A DNA stretch of 64,000 nucleotides from an uncultured Lachnospiraceae bacterium (GTDB taxonomy: Bacteria; Bacillota; Clostridia; Lachnospirales; Lachnospiraceae): assembly GCA_949502235.1 (NCBI GenBank), contig CATBDC010000009.1, forward strand, positions 1 through 64,000, in the 5' to 3' direction. The notes beneath the pieces are model-generated. The model saw only the letters and a list, made by a program, of their open reading frames with translations, was not told the DNA's origin and did no database searches. The translations under genes were made by a program, and so were the position numbers. Shown here one piece after another: positions 25,461 to 34,339 of this stretch (its first letter is position 1; each line of letters begins with the position of its first letter).

Positions 25461-26045
25461 TTATTCACCTTTTATAAATGCCTGATCTATGTATTCATTA
25501 AAAATCATATTAGTTTCGATGTAAATATCTTTTTGCTGCTCTGTTAATCTGCCTTCTCGATACAGTTCTTCCAACTTTTTTAGTTGCATCTTCAACTGTG
25601 CTGCATTCCAATAAAGATCTGTTCTTCTGATATCTAAATGCAGCATATTACACATACTTTTTCCAACAGATGTTTTCCCAACTACATATCCCTTTTCATT
25701 CCGTTCCAAATGTTCATCAAATTCCGGAACCGCCGGATCTACGAACCCACTCTTTCCATTATGTGACCGTGCAATATCTTCTGTCGGCCATTTATCCGAC
25801 TTGGATAAATTACATCTAGGGCAGGCTAAAACCAGATTATAATAATCCTTTTCCCGGCTTTTATCCAGACTCTTCGGAACAAAATGATCTATATGAAATT
25901 TCTGATGCAGTACTTTTCCATTTTTCCCACAATAGCCACATAGATAGTAAAAATCTTGTTCCAGCTGTTCTCTGGCATCCTGATAACACTTTAGCTCTGA
26001 TACGTTATTCCGCCGCCGAATTACTTTGTCACCATGTACTCTCAA
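25461..26045 (-). CDS. HNH endonuclease
   Basis: A 194-residue HNH nuclease. The zinc ribbon CGYC (36-39) and CPRC (75-78) bracket the catalytic HIDH (51-54) and Asn70 (YYNLVLAC), with a Lys-rich strand after it. A C-terminal helical region of about 100 residues has no known match and may carry specificity. The start is TTG at 26045, 5 bases after GAGGAGG, and no in-frame ATG fits. It lies between the receiver protein and the methyltransferase genes, consistent with a restriction or effector nuclease held in check by methylation or by the signalling pair. Confidence 0.85.
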   Translation of the reverse strand: MRVHGDKVIRRRNNVSELKCYQDAREQLEQDFYYLCGYCGKNGKVLHQKFHIDHFVPKSLDKSREKDYYNLVLACPRCNLSKSDKWPTEDIARSHNGKSGFVDPAVPEFDEHLERNEKGYVVGKTSVGKSMCNMLHLDIRRTDLYWNAAQLKMQLKKLEELYREGRLTEQQKDIYIETNMIFNEYIDQAFIKGE

Positions 26046-26071
26046 TATTTCCTCCTCTATTTTAGCGCCTA

Positions 26072-26716
26072 TTATTCCATCTCATGTTCTGCAATAATCG
26101 CATTTCCCAGCTCCAATATACGCTGTAACCGCTCCTCGAATTTTGAATCCAACATATTTTTGGGTAATTTTTCTACCATCCCATAGGATGACAGAACCTT
26201 ATACAACTCCAGAAATTCTTCCTCATCCGCTCCTAACTCTCCTTGATATTTCTTCTCTAAAAGCTCCCGATACCGCTCCAATTTCTGCTGCCGGCGAGTC
26301 TGAAATACTTTCGAACTCTCCAGCAAAACCTGAATAAAGTCTCTCAGCTCCGCCTCTTTTTTCTGGTCTGCTGCCTCAGTATCAAAAATATTTTTTGAGT
26401 ACTTATCTCGCTTTGCCACAAGTCCGTCCGTAATCTGCTCCGTATCCACAGCAGTCATAATAAAGCATTGGATATCACGCATAGAATCGTTGATATAATT
26501 AATCAATGTAGTTCCGTTAAATCCATAATTCTTTACCATTTTATAATCAATTAACAACACATCAATCTGTTTCTCATAAATTTTATCGAGAATATCCTGT
26601 TTACTCTCACAGTCATCTATCAGCACCAGTTCAAGTTCTTTACACCGCCGCTGTAGTGATCTCCTATAAATTTCAAACTCTGTTGGTTCATCATCAATAT
26701 ATCCAACTCTATACAT
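26072..26716 (-). CDS. Stand-alone receiver-domain protein with helical tail
   Basis: A 214-residue protein with a receiver domain (about 1-125): acidic pocket IDDE (7-10), phosphoacceptor Asp57 (VLLIDYK), Thr88 (CFIMTA) and a Lys near 108. The remaining 90 residues are helical and charged, with no HTH or enzyme motif, so it is unlikely to be a classical transcription factor. It overlaps the ATPase/kinase gene by 8 bases, which points to a fixed stoichiometric partner. It probably passes a phosphate or conformational signal to the HNH nuclease, by analogy with other two-component defence systems, but this is inferred. Confidence 0.78.
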   Translation of the reverse strand: MYRVGYIDDEPTEFEIYRRSLQRRCKELELVLIDDCESKQDILDKIYEKQIDVLLIDYKMVKNYGFNGTTLINYINDSMRDIQCFIMTAVDTEQITDGLVAKRDKYSKNIFDTEAADQKKEAELRDFIQVLLESSKVFQTRRQQKLERYRELLEKKYQGELGADEEEFLELYKVLSSYGMVEKLPKNMLDSKFEERLQRILELGNAIIAEHEME

Positions 26717-29042
26717 TCCGGCCTCCTAATATAATTTTTGCATAAAATCCCGTCTCTGTTCTCTGGTTCTCACTCAAATCAATAGCTCCATTATACTCGG
26801 ATATGGTACGATTTACAATCCACATTCCCATTCCCGTTCCATCATCTTCATCCTCACCGTCAAAATGATGCCCGCTTTCAAACGGTTCTAAGATCAACTC
26901 CGGCCGCTTTTTATATTTGGGAATCAGCCCCCATCCACTATCCCTATAGTCCATGGACAATCCACTTTCAAATCTGTATATATTCAAATTAATCTCACGT
27001 TTCTCCAATCTTCTATCCATTTCTTGGTCAAAAGATGCCAGACTGTTAGCAATCAAATTACTAATAATATTCTCAACATCAAACTCAAAACACCAAAGTT
27101 CAATATTCGAATCGCATTCATAGATTAAATCAGTTCCACTTTTATCCAAAATATCATTCCACGTATTCATATATTGTTCCAGCATAGTTCGAATATTATG
27201 CTTTCTTCTCTTCCGTTTGTCTTTTTTAATGGATTCAATAGTGATGCCAAACCATGATGCAAAATTTTTCTTCACTCTGATTGCACGCAGGATATTTTGC
27301 AGGGCATATGCCACATCATTATCATATTCTATAGCTTCATAAGCTGCATTTAACTCAAGGCCAATGTTATTGGTAGATGTTCGAATCTCATGCATAAACA
27401 TATTGGTAATAATCCCTGTCGTAGCTAACGTCTGAAGCATTTTATTCTCATTTCGCAGTTCTTCCAGTTCTTCCTCCTGCTTCTGCTCCATATTCGACAC
27501 CAGTTTCACAACATCTTCTGGATTTGCCGAGGGAGGCAAATTCGGTTTTAAAGGCGGCTCCTTCGCCTCCGTTGGCTTTTCCTGCCGTCTCCTGACAGAT
27601 TCCTCCTCTTCCCATCTTTTCCTTTCTTCTGCAAGTTGACGCATTCTTTCCAAGTCAGCCGCCAATTGATTCTTCTTATCCGCATACCTTGCCAGTTTAC
27701 GCCCCACAGACTGCCGGTCCCGTTCAAACTCCGAAATCACAAATAACAAAATCCGCTTAAGCTGCGAGAACCCCTTCCCTTCCTGAATGCCATTCCGGTT
27801 AGCTGCATCCTCTAGGTTTGTATTCTCTCTGGATATTGACACAGTTCCTAACATCTGTTCCGAACCAACACGCCAATTCCCATGTTCCTTTCCAAGACCT
27901 GCCGGAGAACGGTTTCGCCTGGCCGAAAGCTCTAACCAATCAAAATCATTGTCCCCATACTCGCCGTATGGACGTACACGAAATTGATCACGGTATAGCT
28001 TAATTCCGCCAAACTTTTTAGCTAGATTTGCACGCCCCGTAATATCCTTATAATAAAACCGTTCGCGATTTTTTTTATCGGCATCTATCTTATAAAAATA
28101 CAGTATGCCTTCAAAATCTCCGATAAAATTCTCTTTCTCCCCTATTTCTTCCATATTAAAAGACTCTTTTTTCTTTTCCCCCTGCAGATACGCCTGCTCC
28201 TCCTCATCAAATCCTGCCTCTGTATATACCTCCTGCTCTTCCCCGCGAAAATCAAATTCATTCCTTATAATCTGAATATCCACTAGGTTACCAGTAACCT
28301 GAAAATCAACCCGATAATCATATGATTCCACATTTGCACTGGTTATCAATGCCTCTTCCACACTGGTCACATCATCAAAAAACCAAATACAAAAATTCTG
28401 TATCACATCCGGAGGCAGCAGATTCTCCAAATGATTTCTAAGACGTTTCATTGTCCTTTCATCCCAGACATCGTGAAGATGATTCAGCCGAAATGCCGTC
28501 CCGGTTCCTGAAAAATTATATTTCTCTATCTCTGACACCACCGCCTGGTTTCTCCAGATTCTAATTCCAACATGCTCCAGCAGAGACGCATCTGTATCAT
28601 AAACTTTTGCTTTTACTTCTGATATCCTTTTACTTCCATCAAAGTCCCGCCAATCTACAATCCACTCCAAACCTCCCTCTTCTGAAATCGTAAGCATATC
28701 ACATTCATCGGACATACGATCCAAGGCAAACCGGCCAATTCCTTTTGCTCCTGTTTGTATCCTTCCATTCTTTGTAACATAAGAACTTTTTTTTGAAGAA
28801 TTACCAATTGTCATCCAATGGGTGCGCAGTACCTCCTCCTTCATTCCGCAACCATTGTCCATAATATAGACACACTCTTCTGTATTAGAATAGTATAGAC
28901 AACATACGTTTGCATCAGCATCATAAGCATTTTTTACAATCTCAAGCACTGCTCCCTCTAATTTTGACACATTTTCCCGCCCAATTAATCTCGCGGTATA
29001 CGCATCTACATCAAACTCGATTTCTCTGACCCGTTTTCTCAT
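26709..29042 (-). CDS. Sensor ATPase/kinase with two GHKL domains
   Basis: A 777-residue protein with two complete GHKL ATPase folds. The N-terminal one is Hsp90/MORC-like: Glu34 and Asn38 in VLEIVKNAYDAD, G1 DNGCGM (62-67), G2 GAKGIGRF (98-105). The C-terminal one is histidine-kinase-like: H-box MHEIRTSTNN with His551, N box NLIANS (662-667), G1 DSGWGL (701-706) and G2 GTGMGMWIV (735-743). A Glu/Arg-rich coiled coil (about 440-545) joins them. No membrane helix, so it senses a cytosolic signal. AAAGGAG 5 bases before the ATG at 29042 decides the start. First gene of the four-gene operon and overlaps the receiver gene. Confidence 0.84.
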   Translation of the reverse strand: MRKRVREIEFDVDAYTARLIGRENVSKLEGAVLEIVKNAYDADANVCCLYYSNTEECVYIMDNGCGMKEEVLRTHWMTIGNSSKKSSYVTKNGRIQTGAKGIGRFALDRMSDECDMLTISEEGGLEWIVDWRDFDGSKRISEVKAKVYDTDASLLEHVGIRIWRNQAVVSEIEKYNFSGTGTAFRLNHLHDVWDERTMKRLRNHLENLLPPDVIQNFCIWFFDDVTSVEEALITSANVESYDYRVDFQVTGNLVDIQIIRNEFDFRGEEQEVYTEAGFDEEEQAYLQGEKKKESFNMEEIGEKENFIGDFEGILYFYKIDADKKNRERFYYKDITGRANLAKKFGGIKLYRDQFRVRPYGEYGDNDFDWLELSARRNRSPAGLGKEHGNWRVGSEQMLGTVSISRENTNLEDAANRNGIQEGKGFSQLKRILLFVISEFERDRQSVGRKLARYADKKNQLAADLERMRQLAEERKRWEEEESVRRRQEKPTEAKEPPLKPNLPPSANPEDVVKLVSNMEQKQEEELEELRNENKMLQTLATTGIITNMFMHEIRTSTNNIGLELNAAYEAIEYDNDVAYALQNILRAIRVKKNFASWFGITIESIKKDKRKRRKHNIRTMLEQYMNTWNDILDKSGTDLIYECDSNIELWCFEFDVENIISNLIANSLASFDQEMDRRLEKREINLNIYRFESGLSMDYRDSGWGLIPKYKKRPELILEPFESGHHFDGEDEDDGTGMGMWIVNRTISEYNGAIDLSENQRTETGFYAKIILGGRNV

Positions 29043-29072
29043 AGGAACTCCTTTGGCACAAATATTATTATT

Positions 29073-29111
29073 ATTGTACCAAACTATAAGCATTTCTACA
29101 ACTTTTGTACC
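29073..29111 (-). promoter_or_regulatory. Promoter of the island operon with flanking TTGTACC repeats
   Basis: On the minus strand a -35 box TTGTAG (29101-29096), a 17-base spacer and a -10 box TACAAT (29078-29073) would start a roughly 24-base leader. TTGTACC occurs at 29074-29080 and again at 29105-29111, bracketing the promoter 31 bases apart, as expected for a repressor or activator site. Confidence 0.6.
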
Positions 29112-29159
29112 TCAAAAAATGATATCTTTGTTCTTTCATATATGATAAATCAACTATTT

Positions 29160-30965
29160 TTATACTGGCAGACTATCCCTCACACAAAGCGCCCCATACC
29201 CCACCTGCGGATTGGGATACTCTGTAAACCCCGGCAGCGGCCTTGCCCCTCTTCTCAGATAAGCCTTCACCTTCTCCCCATACAGATAGGGATCGTTATT
29301 TCTTACAATCCCCCATTCCATAAGAAGGGCCGCGCTGCCTGACGCAAACGGCGTGGCAAAGGATGTTCCGCTGACCGCAGCATACCCCCCTCCTACAGAA
29401 ACCGTTGTAATATCCACTCCCGGCGCCACAATATCTGGCTTCACTCCCCCTGTTCCGGTTCGGTAGCCCTCCGGTGCAAGGGGACCCCGGCCTGAAAAAT
29501 CCGCATAGGAAAATGTTCTGGCATTATAGGCGCCTACAGAAACCACTCTTCCAGCTGTAGATGGAATCGTTAAGGTAGTGTTATCTGTCGGATACAGGAA
29601 TCCTGTGCCCCGGTTTAATACGCCCTCACTTGGAAGCCATAGCTCATAATTTCCGGATACAATCTTCCTCGGCGTCAGGATAATTCTCCATGTGCCCGCA
29701 TTAATATATCCTTCTCTTGGCAGCATATCAATATATACCTCCTGGGAAGTACTGTAAGGGCTCGGTTCTCCGTAATACAAAAGAACCTCTGTCTGCCCCG
29801 CCGTAAATCTCTGTGAACCTAATATTTCCTGCACAGGCCCTATGCGGATACCGGACGGCGATACAAGGGAAATATCAATTACATCTACATATTCCTTCCA
29901 GAGCTGTACATTAAGGGATGGCTGACTCTCCTGAACTGCCAGCTCAATAACTGTCTCCCTCTCTTCATTTACCCTTCCCGATGTATGTCCCGCACTGGCT
30001 GCCTCATTTCCTGTCCCGATACAAATACTGCTCTTCCATATATTTGAAATGTCGTCAATAAACCGCTCCAGAAGGGAGGTGCCGTCATGAGCTCCATATG
30101 TATTTCCAAAGCTTATGTTTACAGCCACCGGCATCTGATATTCGAGAGCTTTACGTATGACATAATCAAGCCCTGCCATAAGCTCTGTCGTGCGGGGAAA
30201 TCCCTCACTGGACGGGCTGCCCAGCTTTACAATTAAAAGCTCACTCTCCGGCGCCACTCCCGCATACTGCCCATAGCCGGATGTATTTACAAGGAGACTC
30301 CCCCTTCCATTTCCGGCCGCAATTCCCGCCACAGCAGTTCCATGGCCTGATATATCCTGTGTGGCAGCAATCCTCATGCGCTCCGGCAGAGTCTTCGCAT
30401 TTAAAGCTTCGTTTAATCTTTCCTCCGTATATTCAACTCCCATTTCATATCCTTCGGGCGGGTTCTCTCCTTCCCGCGGACGTAAAGACTGATCCCAAAT
30501 CGCGCGTATTCTTGTGGTTCCGTCCGGGTTTCGGAAATCCGGCAGGGTATAGTCAATCCCTGAATCAATTACCGCAGCTAAAACTCCCTGTCCAAACAAA
30601 GAAAAGCGGGCTCCCTGTACCTCATCAATACAGGACACCCGCCTTCCATCTGCAGCCTGAAAAAACAGTCTTTTCGGTTTTTCAATATATTCAATCTGCG
30701 GCAGTGCCGCAAGCGCCTCAATTCTCGATTCCTTTATGGTAATCACGGCATATTCGTTTAAAAGCTCCGTAACCCTGTCCGCAAGGCTTCGTACCTCTGT
30801 CAGATCTCCTGAATACTTTACGATCAAATCCCAGGCCCGTTCTATCGGATTATAGCCCACATCCAGCTGCAGGGATTTTTCCCTCTCTTCTTCTGTGGCA
30901 TCCAGTGCCAGATTCAACAAATTTTCAACCTTCTGACTTGTCAAATTCCCAACTCCCGTTTCCAT
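29160..30965 (-). CDS. S8 family subtilisin-like protease (Csp-like)
   Basis: A 601-residue serine protease with the full triad: Asp134 (AVIDSGIDYT), His208 (DISGHGTAVAG) and Ser535 (VSGTSFATPFASG). An N-terminal prodomain-like region (1-110) and a long inserted jelly-roll segment (about 320-460) resemble the Csp germination proteases and their Lachnospiraceae relatives, which often occur in tandem. No signal peptide is visible. It lies 6 bases behind rubrerythrin on the same strand. Its last 12 codons are duplicated at 23651-23689 beyond the island, so the gene end is an integration or recombination point. Role in spores is inferred only from the family. Confidence 0.87.
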   Translation of the reverse strand: METGVGNLTSQKVENLLNLALDATEEEREKSLQLDVGYNPIERAWDLIVKYSGDLTEVRSLADRVTELLNEYAVITIKESRIEALAALPQIEYIEKPKRLFFQAADGRRVSCIDEVQGARFSLFGQGVLAAVIDSGIDYTLPDFRNPDGTTRIRAIWDQSLRPREGENPPEGYEMGVEYTEERLNEALNAKTLPERMRIAATQDISGHGTAVAGIAAGNGRGSLLVNTSGYGQYAGVAPESELLIVKLGSPSSEGFPRTTELMAGLDYVIRKALEYQMPVAVNISFGNTYGAHDGTSLLERFIDDISNIWKSSICIGTGNEAASAGHTSGRVNEERETVIELAVQESQPSLNVQLWKEYVDVIDISLVSPSGIRIGPVQEILGSQRFTAGQTEVLLYYGEPSPYSTSQEVYIDMLPREGYINAGTWRIILTPRKIVSGNYELWLPSEGVLNRGTGFLYPTDNTTLTIPSTAGRVVSVGAYNARTFSYADFSGRGPLAPEGYRTGTGGVKPDIVAPGVDITTVSVGGGYAAVSGTSFATPFASGSAALLMEWGIVRNNDPYLYGEKVKAYLRRGARPLPGFTEYPNPQVGYGALCVRDSLPV

Positions 30966-30971
30966 TAATAC

Positions 30972-31583
30972 TTACTTTAAAAATCCGCACTCCAAATAGG
31001 GCGCAAGCTCTGCCGGAATAAAATATCCTTTCTCATGACGGCATACAGGACATACCTCCGGAACAGCCTTTCCGTGGAAAATATGTCCGCAGTTTAAACA
31101 CATCCAATCCTTATCTTCCGTATTTTCATAAAGCCTTCCGCTCTCTATAAGCTCTGCAAGCTTACCGAACCGCTTTGCATGGATCTGTTCAATTTTTGCA
31201 ATTCCATAAAATGCCGCTGCCTCTTCAATGAATCCCTCCTCCTTAGCAATATCGCCAAAGGCCGGATATACTTCATCATATTCTGCCAGCTCATTATGCT
31301 CCGCTGCCTTTAAAAGCTCTTTTACACAGTCAAAATGATCTACCGGATAACCGCCGTCAATCTGTATCGTCTCACCTGCAGATTTTTTCAATAAATCATA
31401 ATACCTTTCTGCATGAGCCCGCTCCTGATCTGCCGTAAAGAGAAAGATCTGGCTGACAGCATACATTCCCTGCTTTTTTGCCGCCTGGGCTGCAATGGTA
31501 TAACGGTTTCTTGCCTGACTTTCTCCTGCAAATGCACGCATAAGATTTTCCTTAGTTCTGCTCTCATTAAAATTCATAGCCAT
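30972..31583 (-). CDS. rbr: Rubrerythrin
   Basis: A 203-residue non-haem iron peroxidase that reduces hydrogen peroxide in anaerobes. The ferritin-like diiron domain (about 5-150) shows the Glu-rich helices FAGESQARNRY, ADQERAHAERY and GIAKIEQIHAKR. A C-terminal rubredoxin-like site has CLNCGH and CPVCRH for one Fe(Cys)4. It takes electrons from rubredoxin or NADH-linked reductases not seen here. GGAG lies 5 bases before the ATG. A 10-base inverted repeat upstream may be its operator. Confidence 0.93.
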   Translation of the reverse strand: MAMNFNESRTKENLMRAFAGESQARNRYTIAAQAAKKQGMYAVSQIFLFTADQERAHAERYYDLLKKSAGETIQIDGGYPVDHFDCVKELLKAAEHNELAEYDEVYPAFGDIAKEEGFIEEAAAFYGIAKIEQIHAKRFGKLAELIESGRLYENTEDKDWMCLNCGHIFHGKAVPEVCPVCRHEKGYFIPAELAPYLECGFLK

Positions 31584-31644
31584 ATTAACTCCTTATCATA
31601 TTTATGTTCCAGTCCACTCCGTCCACCGGAACATTTTTACTACA

Positions 31645-31677
31645 ATAGTAAACGGCAAATATTATGTCGTTTACTAT
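31645..31677 (-). promoter_or_regulatory. Inverted repeat upstream of rubrerythrin
   Basis: Perfect 10-base arms ATAGTAAACG (31645-31654) and CGTTTACTAT (31668-31677) are separated by 13 bases and lie 62-94 bases before the rubrerythrin start codon. The sequence is not a clear PerR or Fur box. It could bind a peroxide-responsive or other dimeric regulator. Confidence 0.4.
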
Positions 31678-31713
31678 AGTATGTGTCTTGGCCGTGAATT
31701 TATTCTTCATTCA

Positions 31714-32730
31714 TTAATTAAATCCAATAATTCTGCGGGCTACCGAATATGCAAGAGACGAAATCTTCCGGCCTGATTTTCCCGGAATGTTCATCGTCTG
31801 CCCGAGAATTCCAAAGCGGATCTTTATATAAACTCTCCAGTCCTTTTGCTGCAGATACTGCCACAGTTCCTTTTTCTTCTCCAGGTTCTCCGGCTTTTTC
31901 GAGCGGATGGCAATAATAGATGATACCGTCATCATAATTGCAAGATAATTAATCATATAAGTACGAAGCTTTTTACTTGAGATCTTTCCCATCTCGTACA
32001 TATCAATCATAGATTTCGTGACAAATATCTGCTGGTCAATCCGTGAGATCATGGTTTTCTCATTAACAGACTGATCCTCCCGCCCTATAAAATAACGGTA
32101 AAAATCCACATCAAGATAATAAATCTTACGTACGTGAGGGAGCGGATAGTATACATAAATATTGTCCACATAAAAGGTGTGTCTCGGAAGTTTTAGCTGT
32201 GTAAGCTTCAGCATATCCGTACGGTAAATGACAGAATGCATCAAAATATACTGATCCAGATGAAAATGTCCGATATCCTCCCACCTGAAAATTTCATCCT
32301 GGGGAAGAACGTTCCGGTAATGAACGCATCTCTTATGATCTGTACCAGCCTTTTCATAAACATAATTGGACACAAGCATGTCGATTTCCTGATCATCCTC
32401 TGAAAGCTCCCTTAAAAGTCTTAGGATTTTGTGCAGAGACTCCTCATCCACCCAATCGTCACTGTCAACCACTTTAAAATATTTTCCTGCCGCATCGTTA
32501 AGGCCTGAATTCACGGCATCCCCATGTCCGCCGTTTTCTTTGTCAACAACTCTTACAATATCCGGATATTTTCTCTGGTACTCATGTGCTATCTCGGACG
32601 TTCTGTCCCTGGAGCCGTCATTTACAATGATAATTTCTACATCCTCTCCGCCCGGCAGGATACTGTCAATTGCATGAGCCATATATTCCTCTGAATTATA
32701 GCATGGAATTGCAAATGAGATATATTTCAT
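31714..32730 (-). CDS. Family 2 glycosyltransferase
   Basis: A 338-residue GT-A glycosyltransferase. It opens with ISFAIPCYNSEEYMAHAIDS, then IIIVNDGSRDRTSEIA and the metal-binding DSDDW (near residue 92). The C-terminal part is helical with no membrane segment. It transfers a sugar from a nucleotide donor to a cell-surface acceptor, and neither can be named. GGAGG lies 7 bases before the ATG. No other glycan genes are adjacent, so it stands alone between rubrerythrin and the first phosphofructokinase, which diverges from it. Confidence 0.86.
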   Translation of the reverse strand: MKYISFAIPCYNSEEYMAHAIDSILPGGEDVEIIIVNDGSRDRTSEIAHEYQRKYPDIVRVVDKENGGHGDAVNSGLNDAAGKYFKVVDSDDWVDEESLHKILRLLRELSEDDQEIDMLVSNYVYEKAGTDHKRCVHYRNVLPQDEIFRWEDIGHFHLDQYILMHSVIYRTDMLKLTQLKLPRHTFYVDNIYVYYPLPHVRKIYYLDVDFYRYFIGREDQSVNEKTMISRIDQQIFVTKSMIDMYEMGKISSKKLRTYMINYLAIMMTVSSIIAIRSKKPENLEKKKELWQYLQQKDWRVYIKIRFGILGQTMNIPGKSGRKISSLAYSVARRIIGFN

Positions 32731-32817
32731 CTTTCGTCCTCCTTCATAACACTTATATAGTATATAGTATTATTTCCCATTTTCCAACTAAAAATCAAGA
32801 AATTATGGTATATCCGA

Positions 32818-32846
32818 TTGTAAAACACTGTAAAATCCGATATATT
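32818..32846 (+). promoter_or_regulatory. Promoter of the first phosphofructokinase gene
   Basis: TTGTAA (32818-32823), a 17-base spacer and TATATT (32841-32846) precede the gene, giving a leader of about 35 bases. Confidence 0.55.
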
Positions 32847-32887
32847 ATAAGCGGATGCCTAAAGACACAAATTGGAGGAATTTGAAA

Positions 32888-34111
32888 ATGAAGAAAAATG
32901 TAATCGTCGGACAATCCGGCGGACCTACTGCTGTTATTAACGGAAGTCTCTATGGAGTTGTATCAGAAGCTTTAAAGCACACTGGAAAAATTGACCGTGT
33001 CTATGGTATGGTTAACGGAATCGAGGGCTTTCTTTCCGGACATTTCATGGATATCGGCGCACTGAATACCACAAATGAACTGGAGCTCGTAAGGACGACC
33101 CCCGGTGCGTATCTGGGCTCCTGCCGTTATAAGCTGCCCGGAAACCTCAGCGATCCTATATATCCCGAATTATTTAAAAAGCTCGAAGAGCAAAATATCG
33201 GATACTTCTTCTATATCGGCGGTAATGACTCTATGGATACTGTAAGCAAGCTTTCCCGGTATGCGGCTGAAGTAGGAAGTGATATCCGCTTTATCGGCGT
33301 TCCTAAGACAATTGACAATGACCTGGTGGAAACCGACCACACTCCCGGCTACGGAAGCGCCGCAAAGCATGTGGCTACTGTTGTAAAAGAGATTGCCGCA
33401 GATGCCAATGTCTATGACAATAAGCAGTCCGTAACAATTGTAGAAATCATGGGACGCCACGCCGGATGGCTTACTGCCGCAAGTATTCTGGCACGTAAGT
33501 TTGAGGGAGACAATCCGGTACTTATCTACCTCCCAGAGGTTGCATTTAATCAGGACGCATTTATAGAAAAGGTAAAAGACTCCTTAGAGCGTACGCCAAA
33601 CCTTGTTGTATGTATCTCTGAAGGAATCAATGATGGGAACGGCACCTTTATTTGCGAATATGCAAGTGATGTGGGCATAGATAATTTTGGACACAAGATG
33701 CTTACCGGATCCGGTAAATATCTTGAAAACCTTGTAAAAGAAAAAATAGGCGTAAAGGTCCGTTCTATTGAGCTTAATGTATGCCAGCGCTGTTCCTGTG
33801 CTCATCTTTCCAGAGTAGATCTTGACGAGGCGGAAAATGCAGGGATCTATGCCGTACAGGTTGCCTTGTCTGGTGAAACCGGAAAAATGATCACCTTTGT
33901 CCGTAATAAAAGTGTTCCTTATGAGCTGTCCTATGGAACTGCTGATGTAAATATAATCTGTAATAAAGAAAAGCCTGTTCCTGCAGAATGGATTATAAAT
34001 GAAGGCTCTGATATCAGCGATGAATTTATCGATTACGCAAGACCGCTTACTCAAGGCTTTGTAGAGCTTCCAACCAAGAACGGAATTCCGCTCTTTGCAT
34101 ATCGCAAATAA
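32888..34111 (+). CDS. pfp: 6-phosphofructokinase, pyrophosphate type (copy 1)
   Basis: A 407-residue enzyme of the phosphofructokinase A family that phosphorylates fructose 6-phosphate in glycolysis. Two positions point to PPi rather than ATP as donor: GGND (111-114) has Asp where ATP enzymes have Gly in GGDGS, and PKTIDND (139-145) has Lys where ATP enzymes have Gly. A GGAGG site lies 10 bases before the ATG at 32888, so the upstream in-frame ATG at 32855 is not used. A paralogue with the same signature is at 45873. PPi use allows reversible flux. Confidence 0.87.
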   Translation: MKKNVIVGQSGGPTAVINGSLYGVVSEALKHTGKIDRVYGMVNGIEGFLSGHFMDIGALNTTNELELVRTTPGAYLGSCRYKLPGNLSDPIYPELFKKLEEQNIGYFFYIGGNDSMDTVSKLSRYAAEVGSDIRFIGVPKTIDNDLVETDHTPGYGSAAKHVATVVKEIAADANVYDNKQSVTIVEIMGRHAGWLTAASILARKFEGDNPVLIYLPEVAFNQDAFIEKVKDSLERTPNLVVCISEGINDGNGTFICEYASDVGIDNFGHKMLTGSGKYLENLVKEKIGVKVRSIELNVCQRCSCAHLSRVDLDEAENAGIYAVQVALSGETGKMITFVRNKSVPYELSYGTADVNIICNKEKPVPAEWIINEGSDISDEFIDYARPLTQGFVELPTKNGIPLFAYRK

Positions 34112-34261
34112 AAATAGTGTATAGGCTGTTCATAATTTGTTCATTTAAGTTTTAAAAATCTTTCATTTCTATAACACGATTTCTTCACAGCTGTTTCATA
34201 TACTATAATTGACAAATGAGCAAAGCAATAATACTATTTTGAATAAACTTTTTCATAATAC

Positions 34262-34305
34262 ATGCCGGGCACTGCGAAAGCGGTGACCCGGCATCCTCCC
34301 TTTTT
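34262..34305 (+). terminator. Intrinsic terminator after phosphofructokinase 1
   Basis: An 8-base GC-rich outer stem (34262-34269 with 34287-34294) and a 6-base inner stem with a GAAA loop (276-279 in the 34 kb block) are separated by one bulged A. Five T follow at 34301-34305. It also lies just beyond the end of the convergent peptide-importer operon and may serve both. Confidence 0.6.
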
Positions 34306-34339
34306 ATGGGGCTTTACTGTAATAATTCTGCAGGCTGAA

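Noticed and set aside
23868-29042. Naming the island as Septu, Detocs or a classical type II restriction system
   Set aside because: It has an HNH gene, a REC gene and a methylase, but the ATPase is not Septu PtuA-like, no Detocs effector is seen and plain type II systems lack the kinase and REC genes.
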